From the NCBI GenBank assembly GCA_012295275.1, contig CM022668.1:9232541-9296540 (forward strand): 64,000 nucleotides of DNA, read 5' to 3'. Under the pieces are notes generated by a model that was not told where the DNA came from, did not search any database, and saw nothing but the letters and a program-made list of their open reading frames with translations. Numbering within the stretch: position 1 is the stretch's first letter; each line of letters starts with the position of its first letter. The stretch is from Chrysomallon squamiferum (taxonomy: Eukaryota; Mollusca; Gastropoda; Neomphalida; Peltospiridae). Below are positions 13,308 through 27,058 of this stretch, piece after piece. Position numbers and translations under genes: made by a program.

Positions 13308-13981
13308 TAAAATAGACTGTGAAAAATATTAAAAGTATTTCTATGGAAAAAGTAATGTATTTACTGCTGAATTAGGTAAACAAAAATTATGAAATTAGTC
13401 CTTGGCAATAAATGTTACAAGAAGAAAAGAAAATATATTTTGTATGTTTATTCCCACTGATACATTTTAAACTAAATGTACAGTTTGATATTTGTATTTC
13501 AGTCAGGTTAGTCTTCATTCAAGGAATTTTTTTAGAAAATATGATTTCTTTATATCATTTTCATCAGCCAAGTGAACTCTGGGAATTATCCCATTTCATT
13601 TATTTCAATTTTTAATTTTGAGTTTTATAGATTTAATTCAAACCTTTACATAATAACATGTGATAACATTAAGATCTGATAATTACTATTCCATCCATCA
13701 TTGTTTATTTTATTTATTTCAAAGTCTTCTTATTCATAAAATGCATTTCAGATTGACAGTCTTTCTGTTTTAGAAGTTACTGGTTGTTTTGAGGATAGAT
13801 ACTTTATGTTAGTTTTTGAGATGTGTCAAAATTCATTGATTGCTGGAGTTTAAAAAAATAATTTAATTTTTGTTTTCATTTTAATTTATAAATTATGTAT
13901 ACTTGTTTTTGTTTGTTGAATGTAGTATTAATATAATTTCTGCTCAGTATATTTAATTATTATCACTGTCATTATCACTTA

Positions 13982-14021
<40 letters not shown>

Positions 14022-14530
14022 TTCAAACAAACAATGTTTATTCTGCTTCAGAATATAGTAAGTATTTATACATTTCCCTTTATTTGACAATCGGCTCAAA
14101 ACATGTCAGGTAATTTTTATAAAGTATTATAGTTTATTATTGCTATTGTACAAAATTTTATTTCCTTTTTTTTTATATTTATTACCTTTTATCCTGTTTA
14201 TTGTTTTGTTTTAGACAGTCAAGTGTTTGAACAAAATTGTATTTCAATAACATACTAAACTATTTTTTAATTTTTTTTTTTTTCTTTCTTTTTTATTTTA
14301 ATTTTCCATATATTTTTTTTTTTTTTTTTTTTTTTTCATTATAAATAGGTGTATGTTTGAAAATGAGGTATTTTATTTACAGTATAACTATCTAAATAAA
14401 TTGTGGGATTTCTTTTGCTTTTTCGTTTTAAATTTGTGTATAACAACTGCTATGACTTTGAAAATGTATTTTTATAACAAAACTCACTAATCCATGTGGG
14501 GTGTTATTTGCTTTTAAGAAATGTTTGAAA
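12285..14530 (+). repeat. Tandem segmental duplication downstream of the desaturase (0.9 kb + 1.3 kb)
   Basis: Copy A (about 12285-13200) and copy B (about 13200-14520) share, in order, a gaaatatttttcagttaaga start, an AAT microsatellite, aaaagtatttctatg, actttatgttagtttttg, a TTA microsatellite, caatcggctcaaaaca, a poly-T tract and a gtggggtgttatttgctttt end. Copy B carries about 400 extra bp (roughly 13370-13776). These are bounded by short TTACTG direct repeats, consistent with either an insertion in B or a microhomology deletion in A. Microsatellite lengths differ between copies. I find no coding region inside; open frames here are short and low-complexity. Confidence 0.85.
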
Positions 14531-17500
14531 AAGTTGTATTTTGATAACAAAATTTCCATTTTTTTTTTTTTTTTTTTTTGAAAATATTACATTTTATTTC
14601 ATTTTATTTAAATTTTTTATATTATCATTACTATATTTAAATTAACAAACAAGACCGTCCTGTGTTGTTGTTATTCAGTATGCAATATGTCAAATATCTC
14701 ACACTCTAGAAATATGTGATCTCACTGGTGTTCTAATAATAAGTATTTGAAATAATATCAAACCTGTGATATGGAGCTAATTTATATATTCATACACGTC
14801 TGTATGATAAAAGATGTACCCACATTTTTATTTTGAGAGTTTATAAATTACACAGTTTTTAAATTTCTGTTTGGGTTGCACATGTAAAATTAAATGTTTT
14901 GTTTCACTGTTAAATATAAGGTCGTTGTACAGAATTTTTGTAAAATATATGATTTTCAGATGCCTGAGAAACTATAAAAAATCCAGGTACTTTTTATTGT
15001 TATTTTTAATTAATATATATTACAAAAAATGTAAAAGAAACTTAAGACAGATTTCGTCTTTAAAATATTAATATCAGTTTATAAATTATAAATATGCAGA
15101 TTTAAACTTTTCACATTTATATATATAAAATAAAATAAAGTAAAAAAAATAAAGGCCTTCATGCCTCTAAACTTAATCACTATTTTTGTATCATTATGTA
15201 AATATGTATGTCCTCTTTTGTACATTCAGAAATGATTCATATATATATTTATGAATTTATATAAGACTGGAAAAAGATTAATTTTTTTATTTGTGTCTGT
15301 CTCTTGAAAAATACCCAAATGTGCCATTAATCTGCAGTATTTCACCAATTTTAGAGGGTACATAATAATTACAGACAGGTAATATGTCCAGAATATTTTT
15401 CACACCCATTTTATCTTGATTATATTTCTCTACATGCTTTGACACACTAAAAGGATATAATTATTTCATCTGTAAAATATATGAAAACATAATAATAATA
15501 ATCTTATTAATTTTTTTTTTTTTTAAATGGTTATTTAATTTATGAATATTTTTATCCACAAAGCCCAGGACATTCATATCACAACAATACCCCTTTTGAA
15601 ATTTTTGTTTATTATATGTACGTATGTATAAACATGAATAAACTATTTTGTCTTGTGTAGAAGTCAATGTATTTTCTTATAAATAAAAATATTTTGAAAA
15701 ATAAAAGACTCATTTGTTGTGCATTTGTAATAAGCTAAACTTTATTACAGGGTATTTCTATAGTTTTTAATTTACTTTTTGTATTTATTTCTTTACTGAA
15801 ATTATACTGTATTTGTTGTATTGCTATTATTTTAATTTACCTACTGAAGTTATGTTAAATATACTTACCACCATTTCATTAATACATCAATCTTTGACAT
15901 CCTTGCTGTGTCTGCTTGTGTATCATTAAATATTTATTTATTTATTTATTTATTTATTTATTATTTGTAATAGTTGAAGTATGAAGGTTTTATTATTTTC
16001 TTAAATTTGAAATTACAAAAGAAAAGGAAAATACGAATAATAATAATAATAATGGTAATAAGTTACACTGTAAAAATACAACAATGCAGTTGAATGTATA
16101 GTCGTCTGCTGCATGATTTAATAGTAAATAAATACATTTAAAAAAAAAAGTTGAATGAAATGTTTAATAATGAGACGTACTTCTGTTAGAAATGAACATC
16201 ACTGCGTTGCATATTATTATTATTCATTTACTCATTCATTATTTCTGTTTAAAATAAAAAAAATAAAAATAAAATGATACGAAAGGAAGAAACTCAACGA
16301 AATGGATCTATTTTTAAAACAGTACCCCCCCCCATGCCACCTCCCTTGGCTAAGAGCCTAATAGACATCCGGTGGTTTAGTTACACGTCATGTCTGTGGA
16401 ATTTACATAGTAGCACTGTGGCAGTCCTGTTTATAAATAGTATTATGTTACAATCTGGTTTATTGCATTTCAAATATTTAAAAAAAAAAAAAAAAAAAAA
16501 AAAATTAGGATTGGCATGTACATGTAACTTATCTGATTGTGTTTGAGCGAGCAAGCAAGATAAATAGATATTTTTTTCTTTATATATATTCATTATTTTT
16601 AAATTTAATTTAATTTAATTTTATGATTTTTATTTACTTATTTATTTTGATAAATATATATTGGCTGATTTTATAACAAGACACATTCATCTGACTGCAT
16701 TATTTTTGTTTCAGTTGTCTATATAATTAAGCAGAAATGTATCCACTTAAGCACGCATTCGGTTATAACTTTATAAGTGCCATTTAACGAAGTTAAATTC
16801 ACGTTAACCTACCTCAAAAATAAAATCACTGTTGGTTTATCTCCTAATTCTGAATTAGATTAAGTCTTTTTGTTGCTAATGTTGCTTTCAATGACGTCAC
16901 CGTTTTGTATTACGTTTCCCAGTTTGATGCACGTCATTTTGCTTTTGTACAGCATAGTGCAAAAGATATTAACATGTCCTGCAAATTATAAATTTTTTGT
17001 ACCACAGATACACATAATTATTTCCATGAACCAGATAATAAAACAAGGTATATATCTGCAACAACAACGCAAAACAAACATGTTATTTTGTCTAATGTAA
17101 TATATTAAAAAAATGTATTCTTGTGGCGTGTGTCTTATTTGAAAACCAAAAGAGCAGATTAACGGAGATTTAATTATAATAATAACAGGGTTGAAGTCGC
17201 TTGAAACGTTTGTTTGATATTGCATACTAAATTTTTTTTTTAAACTCTACCTACGTGGGACTGGTTTTTCAAAAAATGTGGTATGTACTGTTTTGAAGAA
17301 GTATGTAAAAATATTTATCTCTGCTGATCGAAAAGAATTATGAGGATAAAAGGATTGCACCCTTATGTCAGGATTATACGAACCTGTATTATGTATATAA
17401 ATTGTCTGACGTATGTAATAAAATTAGAAAACAAAATGAATTCGGGTGTTGAAAAATAATACTGAACAGTAATGCAGTTTTTGTAAAACGTTATAAATAT

Positions 17501-17640
17501 AGTATAAAAGAGTCAGATATAGTTGAACTCCGTTAAGCATTGCTGATTAATGTTGTAACACCACAAACATTTCAAATTTTAAATAATCAAGTGAATCCGA
17601 ATTTTTGAAAAACCGTGTCTTTTTATTCCATAAGATTAAA
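14531..17640. other. Intergenic AT-rich spacer
   Basis: No conserved exon or RNA gene is recognisable between the duplicated block and the kinase gene. The stretch holds homopolymer T and A tracts (for example 14558-14579 and 16481-16504), a (TTTA)n run at 15930-15962 and scattered ATT repeats. Short open frames here lack family similarity and good splice contexts. The last 150 bp before 17771 are less AT-rich and may hold the kinase promoter. Confidence 0.5.
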
Positions 17641-17770
17641 AAGTGGAGTTATCTCCCGTTATAAAATGGTGACAGGTGCCCAACAGATAAAGAACTAATT
17701 ATTTCCGTTGATGATTAGCAAACAATGGGCTGAAATGTCAGTACGATTTTAGATTAATGCCAGAACTTTA

Positions 17771-20278
17771 ATGGCTGCCGATGCCAGATCGTCGTCTGGG
17801 AAAGTGCCTCTTAGGGAGAGTAAGTTAAAACATTTTATTATTAGCAAGCATTACGGTTTGCACTGGTTTCAGTGAATTTCGTGTTTTCGGTATGGATTGT
17901 TTGTCTCCGACTTAGGTGCTGACTAATCACGTTGCTGTGATCACACTTGGCTCTATAATCTGAAGTCAAAAAGTTAATTGCCGGCTTCAGTCTACCGCGG
18001 AACTTTTCAATGGAACTGTCATGCATTTATTTAATAAACTGCGTTCCGGTTATTATGCTTGATGTTCATCATGATCAATGATCATGTAGTAACTGAGCTA
18101 ACTCGTACTTGATGTTTTTATTGTTTTTTTGATGTTAATATTTAAATAAAAATAGGAATTATATCTTTGTACATTTTCAACTAGATATTATTTTTAAAAA
18201 TTACAGCTGTTTATTGACAGTTAGTAAAATACTGAAAAATGTTTATTACCATTAGGCATTAGTATTGATATTACAAAACTGTAAAGAAAATAAATACATT
18301 ATGATCAACTATAACTAGTATAAGCTGAATACCACGTTCAAGATGAGATATTTACCAGAGATTATTTATTTTTTGTTATCTGAGAGGGTGAGAATAAAAA
18401 TACACTGTGTGTGAGAGCAAAGAACCACAATTACAAGCAATTAAGGAGCTGAAATTTAGTTTAAATGTTGACATAAAATGTTCTGAGTCACCAGGTCTGT
18501 ATTGGCCTGACTTGTGTTATTAAAGTGAAACATGTTTTATTGATTTTGACATCATGTAGCAGTTTTTAAATTTGGTAACTAGTCAGAATAGTCTGTTATA
18601 AGTTTAATTAATTTGAAGTATATTTCATATTTATTTGGTATTAGATTTATAAAAAAAAAAAAAAAAAAAAAAATTAATTTAAAGAATGTCTTGTATTGTA
18701 TTCTGTATAAGTTTTAGAAGCATAAAAAACCCAGTATATGCTTAAAATGATGTTATGAATATACAGATAAGTATGTACATACAGTATACACAGTGACATA
18801 TACAAAAACACAAATAATGCTGAAATATGAAGACAGAAAATGCAGTAATTTAAATATTTACAAAACTGTAATGTCATTGTTGTTAGTTTTGAAATCAGTG
18901 TTTTATTTATCTTGTACAAACTTTGTAGATAATGACATATAACAAAATATGAAGCTCAAAGGATAGCCATAAAGACTGCAACATAAAAATGTCAGAAATT
19001 CTGATTCTGACAGAAAGACTGTTACACAAATGTACTGATTTATGTTATTTATGATTACAGATACAATTTAAATTTCATATATCTTAAGACCATCAGGGTT
19101 TTGTATTTTCTTTTATTTTATTTTATTTGTTTTATTTTATTTAGAGGTGTTTTTTTCTTTCTTTTTTTCATTTTTAAAGCATTTGTAAATTACAATAGAT
19201 TGGAAAATGACAGCATATAAGTAACTTTTGACTTGTTACATTACCATCATAATTTGTTTATTAGCAAAAGATGTATCACATTTAATAAATTAACTATCAC
19301 ATAGGGAATATAAAGGCCATAAGTGCTATTTATTTTTTATCATGATAAGTATATTTTGACAGTGATATAAATAAAATGATTGTTTGGAAATACACTAACA
19401 GAATTTAGAATATTTGTATCATGGACGAACCCTAACAAGATATATTTTTTAAAGAGTACTTAGAAATATATAAATTACATTAAGCTTGTATACTTCACAT
19501 TATAATGGTTATACCTTTAAAAGGAAACATAAAACTATTTTTTGGTACTATGTAAGAATATATTTATTCAGTTTTTATACTTTAACAAGAAATATAAAAT
19601 ACTTGAAAACATGCAATGTACCATTAGCTCACTAATGACAGAGAGATGTTGGAGAAAACAAGAAAATGTATATTAAACAAGCTTTATTTCTAGCATGACA
19701 GATGGTTCTGTTATAATTTATTCATGAAATCAGACCAGTAAAACACTGTAACTGCAAATGTTTAGGAACAAAAAAAAAACAACAACATTATTTTATATTG
19801 CTAACTCAGTTTTGTTGGTGAAGCATTCAGAAAAATTAATGCTATACTGTAAAATTTTATCACAAATAAGTGTAATTTCATGTTAATAAATATAAATATA
19901 AATTCCAATATTTTGTGATTTTATTTTTATTTTTATTTTTATTTTTTTACCATTGTTTGCTCCTATCTTTGTTTAGTAATCCTGAACATTATTGTACATG
20001 GCATTGCCAACCAGTATTTTATTTGCAATCACATTCAGTTTTTTTTTATTTGTTAGTACCAAAAAATATATTATTTGCTATTGTGTTTATTTGTCAGTTT
20101 CAGTCAGTGTATATGTATTAATCATTTTATGGAATTTATACTGCATGCAGATTGGAAGCACCTAAGAACAAATACCCTGCCCCACAAAAAAAAAGAGAAA
20201 AAAAAAGCGGTCAACAAACATGTAATTTATAAATAGAAAACAGCAACCAAAAAATGCAAAATAAGAAAATAAGACAAA

Positions 20279-20314
<36 letters not shown>

Positions 20315-21299
20315 AGCAATAAATAATAACAATACAAAAATAAATATCCTTTCAATACAAATTCATATGAAAACAACATACCAGTTGCAAAACACATTTT
20401 AACACAACCGCATCCCCTTCCCACAAAAGCTGATGAAAAAATGTTGTTAAATTTAATTATTATTTTTACTTTTTTTCAGCCAAAGAGAAGCTTCAAGACA
20501 GCCGTATAAAGAAACTAAAAAGGCGAATCTCAGCAAGTTTTGGTCGTCTTTGTAAGGGCAATTTTTAAAAATTAATATCTTAGTTATCTGTAGACATTAA
20601 TTTTTGTTTATTTTAAATTTGAAATATAGTGAAATGTTGGATGGTATTGTTGTAACATTATTTTTAAGATGTCTGTTATTTATTTATTTTACTCTGGCAG
20701 AAATTAAAGAAAGCCATATTCCTGAATTTTCCATAGTATAGGTTTAACCAAAAACAAAAGTGTATATATCTGTCTGTCTGTTTGTCTATCTATCTATCTA
20801 TCTATCTATCTGTCTGTATATATATATATATAGATATGTATATGTGTTTTAATTTTAAGAGAAAAGGTACATCTCTTTTTCTAGTCATTTTTAAATTTAC
20901 ATTTTTGCTTATTTCTAATATTTTATTTTACACTGAAATATTATTTCAAGTAGTAATTTTAAAATATGGTTATGTTTTGTGTATTTATATATGTTTAATT
21001 CTGTGTGTGCTTAACAGTTATGTGTGTACATGTCTGTATGTTATTGTATGTACACTGTATTATTTATTTATTTATTTATTTTCCTCTAGCACTGACCAAA
21101 GAAGGCCCTATTCCAGAATGTGACCAGGAGGTGAGATTTTTTTCCAATGATAAATTATCTGATTTTTGTAAATGAATGTTTCAGCAAAGTACATTGATTT
21201 ACTAGTACAATAGTTTGCATTTTTTAAATTATTATTATTATTAATTTTTTAATTATTATTATTATTATTTATATCTATTTTAATTTCATTATTATTTTC

Positions 21300-21350
<51 letters not shown>

Positions 21351-24300
21351 GATTTTAAAACAATTAAATGTATATCTCTAAAATTAATTTAACATTTACT
21401 TTATTATTATACAGTTTGTTTTGTAAATAATTTAAAAAATTATATAAGATGTCTGCATTAACTTTAATAAAATTCAAGTGATTTTGTAAATTAAAATATT
21501 AGAAGGTTCTCTTTGTTAACAGTTGAATATTTAAGTAAACTAATTTAAATATTTGTTTATTTAAAACTTTTCCTTGCAGCTAGAGCAGCCATCTTGTAAT
21601 GGTCTGTCATGGTCACAAGATGAAGCATTCAGTGACCCAGGAAGTGAGGTCAACGGTCATGTGACCAATGGAAAGCAAGCATGGACAAGGACTCAGTCCA
21701 AGCCAGTGGTCGTTCCTCGGACCACAGGTTAGTTTATTTTTGAATCGTAATTTTAATATTTGAGTACATTTAAAAAAATAAAATTATGACTACTAGTACT
21801 ATTTACATATAATAATGAAAGCATTGGAATTTTACACAATATCTTCAAGATTATCTGAGGGTATATATTACTCATTTATGGCAAGATTTATAACTTTTAC
21901 TCGCCTCTAAACTAGAAAAAAATGTATAAAAATATTTCTAAAATGTTCATGTAAGTGCAGATAAGTATTATTTATTTATTTATTTTTACATTATTGTACT
22001 ATTACAGAGTAATTAATAATTACACTTAAATTATTTAAAAATCAAAAAAAAAAAAAAAAAACATTATATTTTCATTTATATGTGTACTTTTGTAGTCAGC
22101 TTGCTGTTATTTACATCCATAACTTCCAAACAACTATTTTATTAACTTCAATTTTTAATTCTTATTTTAAACCTGACATGAGATATCTCACTTGCACACA
22201 ACACAGGTTTAAACAAAAAAGTTCTTTACTGAATTTCAGCAAAGCCTCCTGTCAAACGACATTACTCAGCTGGCGACATGCTCGTGTCGAATGCTCCACA
22301 CATTGAGTCGTGCAACTTACAGAGACCGAAATCAGAGGGACACGAATACAGCAAACAACACTTGAACAAACGAGCGTCAAGTTGTGGGGTTAGTAAACAT
22401 TTAAATGATGTGGTGTTGTAAACAAATGATGATGTTGTAAACAGTTAAATAAAGTGGTCTTGTTGTTAAATAATATATTGTAAACATTTAAATGATGTGG
22501 TGTTGTAAACAAATGATGATGTTGTAAACAGTTAAATAAAGTGGTCTTGTAAACAAATAATATATTGTAAACATTTAAATGACGTGTTGTAAACAAATGA
22601 TGATGTTGTAAACAGTTAAATAAAGTGGTCTTGTAAACAATTAAATAATATATTGTAAACATTTAAATGATGTGGTGTTGTAAACAAATGATGATGTTGT
22701 AAACAGTTAAATAAAGTGGTCTTGTAAACAATTAAATAATATATTGTAAACATTTAAATGATGTGGTGTTGTAAACAAATGATGATGTTGTAAACATTTC
22801 TTGTAAACAATTAAATAATATATTGTAAACATTTAAATGATGTGGTGTTGTAAACAAATGATGATGTTGTAAACAGTTAAATAAAGTGGTCTTGTAAACA
22901 ATTAAATAATATATTGTAAACATTTAAATAATGTGTTGTAAACAAATAAGTTGTGAACATTTAAATAACAGGTTATTGTAAGCATTTAAATGATCTTGTA
23001 AACATTTAAATAATGTGTTATTGTAAACATTTAAATAATGTGTTATTGTAAACAGTTAAATACTGTATTGTTGTAAACATTGAAATAAAGTGTTACTGTA
23101 AATAAAAAATGGATTACAGTAAACATTTAAATAACATTATTGTAAACAATTAAATAATAATACTTTATAATGTATTATTATAAAAAAAACCTAATGAAAT
23201 TTTGTTATCTTTTAAATAATATGATATAAAAATTTCAGTAATCTATTATTGTTAACAATTAAATTGATGGTTATTATAAACAAGATGTGTTCTTGTAAAC
23301 ATTAAATAATTTGTCATAAACAGTTAATGAATTATTGTAAACTTTTCGTTCCTGTAATCTATTTACTATACACTAAATGTGATATATTACTGTTACATAA
23401 AAATGATATCTCACAGGGCAAGTCACCACTTGGCCAAAGTGATTCATATAAGAAACTAGAACAGCTTGGAGAAGGGTCTTATGCCACAGTTTACAAAGGA
23501 ATTGGCAGGTTCGTAACTAAAATGCTTTTCAAAGAATAATGTCAGTTTTTACCTTGTGAAACTACAAGTAGCTAAAGAGAACATAGTCAGGACTTACTTT
23601 TAAAAGTTGAAATAAAGCCTATAGTTCAGCTAATTAACAGGGTTGTTATATCTTTTTATATGTATATGGATATATATCTAGTATCCATGTATGAGTTCTG
23701 ATTCTATAACTCACAGTGCATTTAATGATTTATATATTTAAAAAAATATTTGGTGTATTTTGTTTTTGTATATACATCTGCAGTTGTGTTGTTTGTCTCT
23801 GTATAAAAATATTAATAAGTTAGTCTAACTGATTTGTTATGTCTGTGTAAATAAGAACTGTATTATTTTTGTGTTAGATCTGTGTAAATGGGTAAATAAG
23901 ACTGTATTTTTGTTTTAGATCTATAAATAAGAACTGTATTATTTTTGTGTTAGATCTGTGTAAATAAGAACTGAATTATTTTTGTGTTATGTCTGTGTTA
24001 GTAACAACTGTGTTGTTTTTGTGTTATATTTGTGTTTATTATTTTTGCAGTCTCAGTAAACAGATAGTGGCACTGAAAGAAATCAGGTTGCAGGAAGAGG
24101 AAGGAGCCCCATTCACTGCTATCAGGGAAGGTTGGTGTTCTAGAAAATTCTTAAACAATTTTATACTCAAATACATCATCCATTCTGTTTGTAGAGGCTT
24201 GTATCAGAGAGTATCTCAGTGTTAGAGTGTTTGTTGGGTCATTGGTTCAGTTCATCTTGGTAGACACCATTAAGCTTTTTCCTGTTCCTGACAATACTTT

Positions 24301-25253
24301 GCAACTGATCTAACAAAGGCCAATATAATATGTTGTTCTTACGTGGCTTGAAAATCCTGTGTAATTCAGTTCTGTTACTGAAGGTGTTTAAATTTCTCAG
24401 AGAGTTTAATAAACCCATGTATTCTGAAATTAAAAAGGGATTGAAGTTAATAACTGTTAACAGTAAAATATGTGGAGGTGTCTAAAATGTATTCATTAGC
24501 AGAATTTTTGCCTAAAGAATAACACTTTCTAATCAGTTATTATTTGACATAAAATCTGTTGATAATTATTTCATCCATCAGCAATGATCAAAAATAAGTT
24601 TTTGTCCTTAACTGTTTTGTTTTATTGTTTTAGAAAAAAAAAAGAAATCTAAATAACTGATAACAATCAGATTTAATATTTAAACTTCATTACTTGACAA
24701 GATATCTTTCATTCTTGTGATAAGATTTGAACTCATTACTGTCAGCTTGAAGTTCCATCAACAGTAAAATGCCTTCAATAAGGACAGATAGTAGGATTGG
24801 GAAAAATAATGAATTAATGAAGTACAAAGTTGTGGTTATATATCAACTGCAGAAATACATAGGGCTGTGTAAGCTTTACCTAAAGTGATACAGTAAAAGT
24901 GTTTTAAAAAATAAAATATAAAATACAGAAGTAAAGGTTTAGCAGAATAAATATACTGGGAAGGTTTAATTTCAGATATAGAATTCTTAATAGTCAGCAT
25001 TTTACTGTAGGGCCTAAATTTTGTGTCTGTATTTTATTGATTTTTTTGTGTTGGTGTTTTGCAGCATCGTTGTTAAAAGGACTGCGACATGCCAACATCG
25101 TTACACTGCACGACATTATTCACACAAAGGATACATTAACCTTTGTTTTTGAATTTGTGGTTTGTATAATTTAATATTTTATATACACTTAGGGATAAGG
25201 GACACACACACACACACATATGCATACAGACATACATGCATATGTGTGTGTGT

Positions 25254-25291
<38 letters not shown>

Positions 25292-25570
25292 GTATGTATG
25301 TATGTATTGTTAAGTACATTGTGCACTCCAAAAAGTGCATTTGTGTTTGAAGTTTGTTGGAAGGTTTACACGTATAAATGTTTTGTGTACAATTATTTTT
25401 ATTTTATTTTATATTTTTAACAGATTAATGTTTTACAAGTTTAATTATTTTGTTAAATTTTATTATTGTTATTAATTCTATTATTTTTATTATTATCATT
25501 TTCAGAATAAAGATTTAAGTCAGTATTATAATTATTTTGTTAAATTTTATTATCAGTATCATTATCATTT

Positions 25571-25601
<31 letters not shown>

Positions 25602-27020
25602 TATTTTCAGAATACAGATTTAAGTCAGTATTTGGAATTACATCAAGGGGGAATACATCCTCACAATGTGAAGGTAATTCTTTCTGACACCACTTTGATA
25701 TCATTAATATTACTAATACTACATTTTATATAATTACAATATATATGAAACACAATAATAACAATGAAAATTCAAAAACTCAAATTTGACATAAAGAAAT
25801 TAATTTAATAGAAAAAAAAAAAAAAAAAATTTAGTAAGAAAATCTAATAGGTGAAGAAAGAAAAAAAAAAATTTAGAAATTGAAAATAAATCTAATATTT
25901 TAATTATTTAATAACTGAAAACTGAAAATTTGATATCTAAAAAAAACTGCAAAATAAAAACAGAATGAAATAGAATATTACGTAAAAGATAAAAAGAAAT
26001 CTGATGTGTTTGTGTTTACGTTTCAGCTGTTCACTTTTCAACTCTTGCGTGGTTTGAATTGTTGCCATCAGAGACGAATTCTACACAGGTAAAAAATATT
26101 TCTTATTTGAACTTAAAACTGAACCAGTTATTAGTTTCTAAATAGTCTTATTAAAACAAACTGGACTACATCAGTAAATATCTGAGTAATTAAATTAGTC
26201 CAACATTTTATGTTACGTAATTATCATCATCACCTTCACCATCATTATTCTTGTTGTTGTTGTTGTTGTTATTCTTATCCTTATTATTATTGTTACTGTT
26301 AGTAGTAGTATTTGGATTACAAACCATATCATCATTAATATTACAAATTTTCATTTTTTAAAATTCTTTTTCTCTAAAACAGAGATTTGAAACCTCAAAA
26401 CCTGCTGATAAGTGAAATTGGGGAACTAAAACTTGCTGACTTTGGTGAGTTTAAAAAACAATTTTTTTTTTTTTTTTTTTTAACATTTTGTTACAAGACG
26501 AACAATATCTATTGATATACACATCAGATTTAATGATTTGAGAAAACAGAGGGAGTGTATGAATGGTCTAAATGTCTTCACAAGCATATAAATATATATA
26601 TTTCTCTGAAATCATGTCACAAAAATGCAAAATGTCAATTCCTATTGTTATCCTTCATCTTGTTATTGTGTTAAATACTTTGTTTATCTTTAAGGATTGG
26701 TCAAGATACATAAAACATAATCCCTGACTTTTAAGACTCAGCATATTGACTTTAATGATTGTAAATATTTTAACAACTGCACATGTGAATGTGTGTTTGT
26801 ATCTTTTATTATAAACTGTCTCAGTTTCAATGTTTTTGTTTTAGGTTTGGCTCGAGCCAAGTCGATACCGAGTCGCACCTACTCACACGAAGTGGTCACT
26901 TTGTGGTACAGACCACCAGACGTACTGCTTGGTTCAACCGACTACACAACATCCCTCGACATTTGGTTAGAGCAATCATCATCATCATTATTATTATTAT
27001 CATTATTATTATATTTATTA

Positions 27021-27058
<38 letters not shown>

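Noticed and set aside
22390-22923. CRISPR-like array suggested by regularly spaced ttgtaaaca repeats
   Set aside because: The spacers are themselves repeats, the context is a eukaryotic intron, and no cas genes exist in the window.
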